Positions 34,141 to 40,904 of a DNA stretch of 64,000 nt are shown one piece after another (within the stretch, counting starts at the first letter, position 1; every line of letters starts with the position of its first letter). Location of the stretch: the NCBI GenBank assembly GCA_030619685.1, contig JAUXAX010000004.1, positions 1 through 64,000 of the forward strand, given 5' to 3'. The notes under the pieces were generated by a model. The model made no database searches and was not told the DNA's origin. It saw nothing but the letters and a program-made list of their open reading frames with translations. The DNA is from Dehalococcoidia bacterium. GTDB lineage: Bacteria > Chloroflexota > Dehalococcoidia > SZUA-161. The translations under genes were made by a program, and so were the position numbers.

Positions 34141-34282
34141 GGCGCGACAGGGAGGAGGGACTCCCCTAGGAACGGGGGATTGTAGGTGACAACGAGGGGG
34201 GAGGTCAGCGGGTCGCCTACAGACCCTCTAGCTGATTGGGCAGCATAGTTTTGGAAGCCCCGGAGCCAGAATCTGGGGCTTC
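34141..34282 (+). ncRNA. Candidate structured RNA between two small genes
   Basis: This non-coding stretch contains three nested or adjacent hairpins: CTCCCC...GGGGG near 34161-34177, TGTAGGTGAC (34181-34190) pairing with GTCGCCTACA (34212-34221) with one G-U pair, and a perfect eight-base stem GAAGCCCC...GGGGCTTC (34254-34282). The G-U pair favours transcription on the plus strand. It does not match the conserved words I know for RNase P, tmRNA, SRP RNA or 6S RNA. It may be a small RNA or just a strongly folded leader or terminator. Confidence 0.3.
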
Positions 34283-34424
34283 TCTGTAGCTACGTGCGGT
34301 GAAAATCTCAAGGGGGTAGTATCGGAAAATAGTCCTTTTAGCCTGGCTCACCCTTACTCTCTCCAAATCCGCCTGGCTGCCCCTGGATGCCTTGCCCCTG
34401 ATCGAGATAACCCCTGAACTGGGC

Positions 34425-34736
34425 TCAGCCCCTATACTTCTTCTCCACTTCTGCGGCGGCTGCTACTGGCAACTCTAGTATAGGTGCTCTATAGATGGTC
34501 GCACCTGCCAGCATCATTGGATAAGTGACTGTGGACATGGCCTCAGCGCTGTCAATCTCAGCGATGTCGAAGGCTACTAATGTGTTCGGCGGAACGCCCG
34601 GAAACGGGGGTGCTAGACACACGTACGAGGCCAATACCTTTATCCCCGGCGGCGGACTGGCCATCACCTTATCAGAAACCTTCGCCACCTCCGCTGCCTT
34701 GGCAGCATCAACCATAGTGATTGTCAGAAACTTCAT
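34425..34736 (-). CDS. Conserved small protein of unknown function (ferredoxin-like fold suspected)
   Basis: The 103-residue protein has a strong ribosome-binding site (AAGGAGGAG) and a natural composition. The pattern is strand-helix-strand-strand-helix-strand: KFLTITMVD, AKAAEVAKVSDKVMAS, IKVLASYVCLA, PNTLVAFDIAEID, SAEAMSTVTYPMMLA and PILELPVA. This suggests a dimeric alpha-beta barrel (antibiotic monooxygenase or DUF3303-like) shape. No catalytic motif is evident. No operon partner: the nearest same-strand gene, cutA, ends upstream with about 265 non-coding bases between them. Confidence 0.65.
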   Translation of the reverse strand: MKFLTITMVDAAKAAEVAKVSDKVMASPPPGIKVLASYVCLAPPFPGVPPNTLVAFDIAEIDSAEAMSTVTYPMMLAGATIYRAPILELPVAAAAEVEKKYRG

Positions 34737-35002
34737 CTCACTCCTCCTTAGTCGATTTTGATACTAGAAAGGCAAGGCACCCAGGGGAACCGCATTATAC
34801 CACAAGCGCATAACCGTTGCGAGATTCTACTGCGATATGTGTACTACTGCAAGAAGGCCATGTCAAGGCTTTGAGGGGGTCGAGAATGGGGTTGGTTTTG
34901 CCGTAGGCAAAACGACGCTCAGATTTGGCTCTGCTTTTCTGACCTCTCTATAAAATGCTCCATGCGTGCCCTTCTCGCCTACCGTAATCTTCACTTCTCT
35001 TC

Positions 35003-35332
35003 TCATTTCATCTCCGTTTCCTTCCCCAGCCATGCCAGATACTCCGGATTCCCCTCAACAAGGGGCAAAGCAATTATCTCAGGCACCTCGTAGCTGTGAA
35101 CCGCCTTAACCAGATTAACAACCTCAGGAAAAAGCTCTGCCCTGGTCTTAACCAGCAGGAGGCTTTCCTTATCCTCCTCAATCTTACCTTCCCACCAGAA
35201 GAGCGAGTTTACCTGGGGCACTATATTTACACACGCAGCTTTCCTCTGACCGACCAGCGCTTCAGCGATCTTATGAGCCTCTTCATAGCTTCCAGCGGTG
35301 ATGAGGACAACTATATAACCGGATTCCGCCAT
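35003..35332 (-). CDS. cutA: Divalent-cation tolerance protein CutA
   Basis: CutA is a small trimeric protein, linked to copper and other divalent-metal tolerance in Escherichia coli, with a ferredoxin-like fold related to PII proteins. The sequence shows YIVVLITAGSYEEAHKIAEA (about residues 6-25), AACVNIVPQVNSLFWWEGKI (about 32-51) and SYEVPEIIALPLVEGNPEYL (about 80-99), all close to the family consensus. The ATG at 35332 follows GAGGAG; a GTG five codons upstream overlaps that site and is not used here. Its true biochemical role is unsettled in the field. Confidence 0.95.
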   Translation of the reverse strand: MAESGYIVVLITAGSYEEAHKIAEALVGQRKAACVNIVPQVNSLFWWEGKIEEDKESLLLVKTRAELFPEVVNLVKAVHSYEVPEIIALPLVEGNPEYLAWLGKETEMK

Positions 35333-35379
35333 CTTCTCACTCCTCACGTTAGAACTGTATCAAAGCCCAGAATGGGTCT

Positions 35380-35586
35380 TCACTTCGAACCCACTACGAG
35401 ATTCCTCAAGGTGCCGATCTTCTCAATACTGACTTCCACGACATCGCCGGGGTTCATACGGTCAATGCCCGAAGGAGTGCCCGTAGCGATGACGTCACCC
35501 GGCAGCAGCGTCATCACACCTGAAATAAAGCTTATCAGCTCGGCTACGCCAAAGATAAGGTCGCTGGTGCCGGCGGACTGTCGAAG
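35380..35586 (-). pseudogene. C-terminal remnant of a fumarylacetoacetate hydrolase family gene
   Basis: Between the stop of the next upstream ORF (TAG at 35587-35589) and a TGA at 35380-35382, one open minus-strand frame reads as the C-terminus of an FAH/HpcE-type hydrolase. It shows [20 protein letters not shown], then [15 protein letters not shown], then [15 protein letters not shown] and LRNLVVG. The conserved [11 protein letters not shown] loop is unmistakable. The rest of the gene (about two thirds, including the catalytic and metal-binding residues) is absent, and the frame has no start codon or ribosome-binding site of its own. It is therefore a truncated pseudogene, apparently cut by a rearrangement at about 35587. 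Confidence 0.8.
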
Positions 35587-36213
35587 CTAATCAGGTCTGA
35601 TAATCTTACCTACAACGAGCTTATCAAAGTCGATAACAATACTCTTTGAAGGCCAGTTCTTGCCCCCTGCTTTAGCCCATAATCTAACCTCTTGCTTACC
35701 CTTAGCAATGCTATCGGGAACATCGAAGGCAACCGTGAAAGATAATTCGTTAGGACTCTGCCCCCAAGCTTCGTGCATTATGGGCGTAGCTGGTGACAAC
35801 ATTTCCCCTGCTATTTGCATCTCTAATCGCTCAAGGTACATTGGAAGCGTAACTTCTATATAGACACCCACCGCAAGGATTGGCTTGTCGGGCGAGCCTG
35901 GTAAACTATGTCTGTGCCTTTCGTTGAAATAGTACGAATCTACATTTACCCTCATTTCGCCAATAGGGGTGGTTCCTTCCAGCTTCGGGCCGACTATGAC
36001 TTTCTTACCAAGCCCATCACCTGACACCATGCTTATCTGTACCCGCTTCGCATAAGGCCAAATTACAAATACGGCCGCACATATTAGTAGCACCGCACCC
36101 ACAGCCCAGAGAGCTATGGCAGCTTGGATATTTTCAATGCCACTCACTTCGAGTCCTCGCTCAATAACGAAGAAGGCCAATCCACCAACAACACAGAACA
36201 CCTTCTTACGCAT
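35587..36213 (-). CDS. Membrane protein with two N-terminal helices and a beta-rich domain
   Basis: The 208-residue protein has two hydrophobic helices (about residues 4-20 and 29-52). A soluble part of about 150 residues follows, made of alternating strands (GEMRVNVDSYYF, AVGVYIEVTLPMYLERLEMQ, LSFTVAFDVPDSIA, EVRLWAKAGGKNWPS), suggesting an immunoglobulin-like sandwich. No catalytic motif was seen and no family recognised. Its stop codon lies exactly at the break point of the FAH pseudogene and in the same reading frame, so the gene probably arrived in, or was joined by, the event that destroyed the FAH gene. Confidence 0.65.
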   Translation of the reverse strand: MRKKVFCVVGGLAFFVIERGLEVSGIENIQAAIALWAVGAVLLICAAVFVIWPYAKRVQISMVSGDGLGKKVIVGPKLEGTTPIGEMRVNVDSYYFNERHRHSLPGSPDKPILAVGVYIEVTLPMYLERLEMQIAGEMLSPATPIMHEAWGQSPNELSFTVAFDVPDSIAKGKQEVRLWAKAGGKNWPSKSIVIDFDKLVVGKIIRPD

Positions 36214-36242
36214 GCACCCATTCTACCACACCCCGAATGTAG

Positions 36243-36269
36243 TTGACGATGTACTTAGCCTGTTATAAT
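36243..36269 (+). promoter_or_regulatory. Promoter with extended -10
   Basis: TTGACG (36243-36248) and TGTTATAAT (36261-36269) are present; the hexamers are only 15 bases apart, but the TG extension compensates. The start point would fall near 36276, just before GGGAGG and the ATG at 36301. Confidence 0.5.
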
Positions 36270-36300
36270 GCAGACACACACAGTAGAGGGAGGAATGTAA

Positions 36301-36531
36301 ATGACTGAGTACACTATGATGCTTCAGATGATGGAACTTAGGCCAAACATAATCGCTGCCACTAGAGAAGAGGTCACCAACAACCTCACATCTGCTCTAC
36401 ACAAGACTATCCAGGCTGTGTCAAAGGGCATTCCGAGTCTTGATGGTGGCGGTTGGGAAATTCTGTCTCACGATTTAACCAGACTAGACCGCCATCTGAT
36501 TGTATCTTTCCTACTCCATCGCAAGAAATAA
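36301..36531 (+). CDS. Small protein of unknown function (76 residues)
   Basis: A complete small transcription unit: promoter at 36243-36269, ribosome-binding site GAGGGAGGAA, 76-residue ORF, and a rho-independent terminator at 36631-36670. The product is mostly helical (MMLQMMELRPNIIAATREEV, about residues 6-25) with a GGGWEILSHDLTRLDRHLIV part (about 49-68). No signal peptide, metal site or known domain was seen. The dedicated promoter and terminator argue that it is real. Confidence 0.6.
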   Translation: MTEYTMMLQMMELRPNIIAATREEVTNNLTSALHKTIQAVSKGIPSLDGGGWEILSHDLTRLDRHLIVSFLLHRKK

Positions 36532-36630
36532 CATACAACTCCAAGACACAGTCAATTATCTTATTATCCTGTTTATCCTGTTTCATTATCTATTCAACCT
36601 TGCGTCAAATATACAATCCCTTATTAATTC

Positions 36631-36670
36631 AACAGGCCGGGCATCCTTTGGAGATACCCAGCCTGTTTTT
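36631..36670 (+). terminator. Rho-independent terminator
   Basis: A stem AACAGGC-CGGGCAT pairs with ATACCCA-GCCTGTT (one or two G-U pairs or bulges) around a short loop and runs directly into TTTTT (36666-36670). It ends the message of the 76-residue protein gene about 100 bases upstream. Confidence 0.7.
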
Positions 36671-36760
36671 GCCGATCGCACATCCGGAACAATCGTCCAG
36701 CATAAGAAAGTGGTAACAGCAGTGTTGTGGCAGCGACACCGGCAGCGCGCTAGACCTACC

Positions 36761-37270
36761 CTACCATATCACGGGAATAGGTTCACCTGGAGGATAGCCC
36801 GCCGGCTTCCTTAATTCCATATGCATTTCTTGCATCATCTTGTCCCGCAGTCCTCCCAGAACCTTTTGAAGATGTTCCTGCTCTTCCTCCGACAAATCTG
36901 ACACCAGACCTGTGATCAGCTTCTTGTACACCTCTACTCCAGGACCGCAGGCTTCCTTCCCCTTGTCAGTTAACTTGACTTCTGTAAAGGGGTGCCCCTT
37001 GCGCTTCGGTACCCTTTTCACCAGCCCATCTTTTTCCATTCTATTGAGCAACCCCGCAATGGTTTGATTCTCTCGGAACGTCAAACGAGCTATCTCAGCA
37101 GGAGTCAACATGCCAGGATAGTCCCTGCAAAACCACAGAACAGCGGCTTTCTCGGGTGTTAAGCCTACCTTAGCGAGCTTAGCCTCGGCCACCTTATTCA
37201 CCGCCGTCAAAGCTTGTCGAAGCACAGTCCATGTGGTCATAGCTGTCTCGTCAAACCGAAGATCGTACAT
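36761..37270 (-). CDS. MarR-family transcription regulator
   Basis: The 169-residue protein is a winged-helix MarR-type dimer. The DNA-binding region is LTPAEIARLTFRENQTIAGL (about residues 55-74), with LLNRMEKDGLVKRVPKRKGH (about 73-92) forming the recognition helix and wing. The wing is followed by TEVKLTDKGKEAC. N- and C-terminal helices provide dimerisation. Its own promoter (37305-37333) and a perfect inverted repeat over the ribosome-binding site (37272-37287) suggest self-control. The divergent neighbour encoding a glycosyltransferase is a possible target. The ligand is unknown. Confidence 0.9.
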   Translation of the reverse strand: MYDLRFDETAMTTWTVLRQALTAVNKVAEAKLAKVGLTPEKAAVLWFCRDYPGMLTPAEIARLTFRENQTIAGLLNRMEKDGLVKRVPKRKGHPFTEVKLTDKGKEACGPGVEVYKKLITGLVSDLSEEEQEHLQKVLGGLRDKMMQEMHMELRKPAGYPPGEPIPVIW

Positions 37271-37271
37271 C

Positions 37272-37287
37272 TATACCTCCCGGTATA
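37272..37287 (-). promoter_or_regulatory. Inverted repeat over the marR ribosome-binding site
   Basis: TATACC-TCCC-GGTATA is a perfect six-base inverted repeat with a four-base centre. On the minus strand its centre contains the GGGAGG of the MarR gene. It may be the MarR operator or an RNA hairpin that hides the ribosome-binding site. Confidence 0.4.
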
Positions 37288-37304
37288 TGAATATTACCTT
37301 CGGC

Positions 37305-37333
37305 ATTATATCATAAGAGCTGATGTCAAGCAA
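37305..37333 (-). promoter_or_regulatory. Promoter for the MarR gene
   Basis: On the minus strand TTGCTT (37328-37333) and TATAAT (37305-37310) are 17 bases apart, and a TG one base before the -10 makes it an extended -10. The start point falls near 37298. Confidence 0.55.
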
Positions 37334-37520
37334 CGAGTGGGAGGCACGGATTATTTGAACGAATTTCAGCGAATGCAGTACCATTTTCCCATCTATAATT
37401 GTCCAAAAGAGATATAGAATGTGTAGCAAATGAGCAGTATGCTCGCTATAGAGAGTTACAGCAGGTATGTCAACGTTAGCGTCCCTTCCTGAGCGAGGAT
37501 GAGAAAGAAAGGCTTGGGCC

Positions 37521-38753
37521 ATGAAGAGTTTGGATGATTATAGAGAACTTGTCGGTGATGACACCATAGCCGAAATCTACAAGAGGGCGAGGAGGCTCCA
37601 GGGAAGGCGTGTTATACACGTTAACTCCACCAACGAAGGCGGTGGTGTCGCAGAAATACTGAATTCCCTGGTACTGCTGATGAATGACGTGGGGATAGAG
37701 GCAGATTGGCGAGTACTTCATGGAACTCCTGATTTCTTCGCACTAACAAAAGAGTTTCACAATGGCCTTCAGGGCAGGCCAGTAAACATTGATATGGTAA
37801 AAGAGCAGATATATGTCCAAACCAACCAAGCCTTTTCCACTTACTGCAAAATAGATGCTGATTGTGTAGTTGTGCATGACCCCCAACCTCTACCGCTCAT
37901 AAAATTCTACAAGAAGAGGGAGCCATGGGTTTGGCGATGCCATGTAGACTTGTCAAACCCTCATGAAGAACTCTGGCAATTCCTTAAGAAGTTCATCCTC
38001 AGGCATGATGTGGTTGTTATGTCTTGTGACGGCTACACAAAGAAGGACCTGCCAGTGGAGCAGAGGATTATCTACCCCGCTATTGACCCTTTATCGCCCA
38101 AGAATAGGGAGCTCTCTACAGAAGAGATACTGCAACACGTTCAGGAAGCTGGCATACCAATAGATAAGCCTGTCATAACGCAGGTTTCAAGGATGGATCA
38201 CTGGAAGGATCCCGAAGGTCTGCTCGAAGCCTTCGAACAGGTCAAGGAAAAGGTGGATTGCAGGCTGGTCTACTGCTATTCTTCATCCGTAGATGACCCA
38301 GAAGGCGCTGAGGTGTTTTCAAGAACATATCGCAAAGCTGAAAAGCTTGTTGAAAGGGGCGATGTTATATTCGTTAAGGGTACCAGCCAAATCCTTGTCA
38401 ACGCTATACAACGATTCTCAACACTAGTGCTGCAAAAGTCCCTAAAAGAGGGGTTCTGTCTCTGTGTGACTGAGGCTTTATGGAAGGGGAAACCGGTAGT
38501 GGCCACAAATGTAGGAGGGATTCCCATCCAATTGAAGGAGGCGGAAAATGGCTTTCTAGTCGAACCCTATGATACCAAAGGGTTTGCCGATAAGGTGATA
38601 CAACTCTTGCAGGATCCAGACATGGCAAGACGAATGGGGGAAAAGGGTAGGGAAATTGTGAGGCAGAATTTTCTGATAACGAGGCTCCTTTTGGATTACC
38701 TAGATTTGTTGAACGATTTGCTGTGGAGGCGTAGTAGGCGGACAGATCAATAG
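37521..38753 (+). CDS. GT4 glycosyltransferase, trehalose synthase (TreT) type
   Basis: The 410-residue protein is a GT-B-fold enzyme. The N-terminal domain has HVNSTNEGGGVAEILNSLV (about residues 33-51), and the C-terminal domain has TQVSRMDHWKDPEGLLEAF (about 219-237) and the nucleotide-sugar motif EGFCLCVTEALWKGKPVVA (about 312-330). The family makes trehalose from a nucleotide-glucose and glucose, as shown for archaeal TreT; relatives may make other glucosides such as compatible solutes. galU elsewhere in the window could supply UDP-glucose. It is divergent from the MarR gene and ends shortly before tRNA-Pro on the other strand. Confidence 0.85.
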   Translation: MKSLDDYRELVGDDTIAEIYKRARRLQGRRVIHVNSTNEGGGVAEILNSLVLLMNDVGIEADWRVLHGTPDFFALTKEFHNGLQGRPVNIDMVKEQIYVQTNQAFSTYCKIDADCVVVHDPQPLPLIKFYKKREPWVWRCHVDLSNPHEELWQFLKKFILRHDVVVMSCDGYTKKDLPVEQRIIYPAIDPLSPKNRELSTEEILQHVQEAGIPIDKPVITQVSRMDHWKDPEGLLEAFEQVKEKVDCRLVYCYSSSVDDPEGAEVFSRTYRKAEKLVERGDVIFVKGTSQILVNAIQRFSTLVLQKSLKEGFCLCVTEALWKGKPVVATNVGGIPIQLKEAENGFLVEPYDTKGFADKVIQLLQDPDMARRMGEKGREIVRQNFLITRLLLDYLDLLNDLLWRRSRRTDQ

Positions 38754-38800
38754 TAGCTACAAGTATGAGAGACCCCGAACCTCATGGATTTCCGAAGCTA

Positions 38801-38876
38801 TGGTCGGGGTGGGCGGACTCGAACCGCCGGCCTCATGGTCCCAAACCATGCGCGCTAACCACTGCGCTACACCCCG
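38801..38876 (-). tRNA. tRNA-Pro (anticodon UGG)
   Basis: Read on the minus strand, the 76-base sequence folds as a cloverleaf. The acceptor stem is CGGGGTG/CACCCCG and the anticodon arm is CATGG-TTTGGGA-CCATG, giving UGG at positions 34-36. The T arm is GGCGG-TTCGAGT-CCGCC. The discriminator base is A and the 3' CCA (38801-38803) is encoded in the DNA. UGG reads CCA and, by wobble, other proline codons. Confidence 0.95.
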
Positions 38877-38913
38877 TTTTTGGAAGCTAATCTGGGGCCT
38901 TTCGCCTTCTTTC

Positions 38914-39477
38914 TTAGAATAGTGCTCTGCCCCCTAACACCAGCCCTGTGACCAGGAATACGATTAGCATGTAGGCAATCCAGCCAACAACACACGTGGC
39001 AATAGCCCGCCCAGTGGAGAAGTCCAGAGCTTGCCTGACCGCGATTACCCCTGCAATCAGCGCCCATATGGATACACCAAAAGCGATTATCCCCCCGAAG
39101 AACGGTATGAATACGAAGAAAGCAAGTACCCTGGGGGAATTTGAGAAACCGATAGTCCGCAGCAATTCTCCGTATGTAGCCGAGGTCTCCGGGCCTTTGA
39201 ATATGGTAGTGCCCAGCCAGTAGGCGAACAGAGACCACACGAGCCACCCAAATAAGGCTGTAGCTAGACCTATTAGCAGCCCCCAAAGGAACCACAGACC
39301 ACCCTCGACACGCACGCCTGCAATACCAGCTCCAAGGCCAGCGCCCAAACTAGCTATGAGCACCGCGAGAAAGGCTTGCCCATTAGCCCTGGTATCTGCC
39401 TCCACCTCCTCATAGAGGTCAACCTCCAGTTTCGCAGCACGTACCATCCTATTCACTAGAGAACGTTGATCTGCCAT
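38914..39477 (-). CDS. Yip1-domain membrane protein
   Basis: The 187-residue protein starts with a soluble stretch (RMVRAAKLEVDLYEEVEADT, residues 10-29) and then has about five hydrophobic segments between residues 33 and 186. The pattern LYEEV..D......A......SL....G, then W.......LG....F.G..T.GE.LRT.GFS..P is the Yip1 domain signature. Bacterial Yip1 proteins have no settled role. The gene is isolated between two tRNA genes on the same strand. Confidence 0.85.
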   Translation of the reverse strand: MADQRSLVNRMVRAAKLEVDLYEEVEADTRANGQAFLAVLIASLGAGLGAGIAGVRVEGGLWFLWGLLIGLATALFGWLVWSLFAYWLGTTIFKGPETSATYGELLRTIGFSNSPRVLAFFVFIPFFGGIIAFGVSIWALIAGVIAVRQALDFSTGRAIATCVVGWIAYMLIVFLVTGLVLGGRALF

Positions 39478-39547
39478 CTTTACATCCTTTCTGCTTTTCT
39501 CCTCCAGTAGTCCAAGCTAAGAACTACCCCCTCATGCCCCAGCATGG

Positions 39548-39622
39548 TGGTACCCCTGGCGGGACTCGAACCCACGCACCTGGCTCCGGAGGCCAGCGCT
39601 CTATCCTCTGAGCTACAGGGGC
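39548..39622 (-). tRNA. tRNA-Arg (anticodon CCG)
   Basis: The minus-strand 75-base sequence folds as a cloverleaf. The acceptor is GCCCCTG/CAGGGGT (G1-U72 wobble at the end). The anticodon arm is CTGGC-CTCCGGA-GCCAG, with CCG at 34-36 reading CGG. The T arm includes GTGGG-TTCGAGT-CCCGC. The discriminator is A and the CCA (39548-39550) is encoded. A separate tRNA for CGG is typical of genomes that use that codon appreciably. Confidence 0.94.
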
Positions 39623-39718
39623 CCAAATGTATAATACTATTCCTTCACCAAGCTTTCAAGGCAAGCGTTCAGTTCTCAGCAAAACCCGAAAGCTGCGACC
39701 CTGCTCGAGTTTTTAGGG

Positions 39719-39765
39719 TTCTAGGTTCTAAGTTCAAGGTTAACCTAGAATGTAGAACTTAGAAC
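39719..39765. repeat. Interleaved inverted repeats (pseudoknot order)
   Basis: Two perfect inverted pairs interleave: TTCTAGGTT (39719-39727) with AACCTAGAA (39742-39750), and GTTCTAAGTTC (39725-39735) with GAACTTAGAAC (39755-39765). The order A-B-A'-B' allows either of two exclusive hairpins or a pseudoknot. It lies in the non-coding gap between tRNA-Arg and the MBL hydrolase gene. Confidence 0.5.
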
Positions 39766-39803
39766 ATTTCCAAAACTAAATGCTAGTGCTGAACACTTGT
39801 GTG

Positions 39804-40616
39804 CTATTTAAGAGTATACTCCTCCCCAGAAATAGCTACTTTCCCCTCCCGGACAAGCTTCCTAAGATGAGCCAGGACTTGCGCTCTTGCCAGCTCAACT
39901 AGACGTCGATCCAACTCGGGGTAAATCTCGGCTACCAGTTCTGTTACGCTCCTTTTCCCCTGCCCCAGGCAGGACAAAACCTGCTGCTCTCTCTCCAGGC
40001 GATGGGCGATGAGCTCCTTAATCTTGCGCTCAGGCTCCCGTACCAGCGGACCATGCCCAGGACAGATCAGACGAATTCGGTAGTTCAACAGTCTCTTTAG
40101 AGAATCGATGTACTGTGCCATGTCACCATCAGGAGCCTCAATAACAGAGGTGCCAAAGCCTACGATATGATCCCCGGTGAACAGGATTTCACCCTTCTCC
40201 ATGTAGAAACAAATGCTGGTGGGAGTATGTCCCGGCGTGTGAATCACTTCCAGGCGAACACCGCCGATGTCCACAGTATCTCCATCATCGACCAGGATGT
40301 CCGCCGTCACCTGATAGCTCTTCGACCAGTCAGCGCCCGAGGAATGAACGACAATTTGAGCGCCTGTCGCCTCCTTAATACTGCGGCACCCCCCGATATG
40401 ATCAGGGTGAGGGTGAGTGACCAGAATATATGCCAGCCTCAATGGAGCCAAAGCCTCTATATACTCGAGCTTCGTTTTAATTGCCTCTCTATCGTAATAT
40501 CCCGAATCTATAAGAGCAGCTTCTCCGCCAGCCACGAGATAGACATTTGGTGCATACATCCCCATAAACTGGCTGGTGGCCGCTGGAATCGAATGAACGC
40601 CGGGCGCTATTTCCAT
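39804..40616 (-). CDS. MBL-fold metallohydrolase with C-terminal winged helix (LACTB2-like)
   Basis: The 270-residue protein has the metallo-beta-lactamase metal motif THPHPDHIGG (about residues 63-72, HxHxDH). Further ligands are in VIHTPGHTPTS and FTGDHIVG, and the final histidine is in CPGHGPLV. After the MBL core, residues 200-270 form a winged-helix-like tail (LSCLGQGKRSVTELVAEIYP and AHLRKLVREGKV), as in the LACTB2/RNase-Z-related subgroup. The activity, hydrolysis of thioesters, lactones, glutathione adducts or RNA, cannot be assigned. It stands apart from the carboxylase genes upstream. Confidence 0.88.
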   Translation of the reverse strand: MEIAPGVHSIPAATSQFMGMYAPNVYLVAGGEAALIDSGYYDREAIKTKLEYIEALAPLRLAYILVTHPHPDHIGGCRSIKEATGAQIVVHSSGADWSKSYQVTADILVDDGDTVDIGGVRLEVIHTPGHTPTSICFYMEKGEILFTGDHIVGFGTSVIEAPDGDMAQYIDSLKRLLNYRIRLICPGHGPLVREPERKIKELIAHRLEREQQVLSCLGQGKRSVTELVAEIYPELDRRLVELARAQVLAHLRKLVREGKVAISGEEYTLK

Positions 40617-40904
40617 CTCTATTTCCCTGCTAACCTCTTGGACGGGATAAGGAGGCCGATAACGGCCTGGGGCTCATTGGAGCAGGAAGGAAGTCTGCTG
40701 CACTGAGTAGCTCTACCCGGAGAGGAACAGCCATCCGCCCTTACTCATTGGCTCTTGAGACCAATGAACTAGCCTCAAGAAGCTGATTCATTGATGCTCC
40801 CAAGGAATCTTCTGAGGCAATATCGACTACTGGCGCCCCAGCCGCCTTAGGGCCCCTGGCATGTATCTGGAGGATGTTATTGGGAGTCGCTTGCTTCCCT
40901 GGGC

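Noticed and set aside
34895..34913. GTTTTGCC-GTA-GGCAAAAC hairpin as a terminator for cutA
   Set aside because: Perfect stem, but no T-run on either strand, so not called as a terminator.
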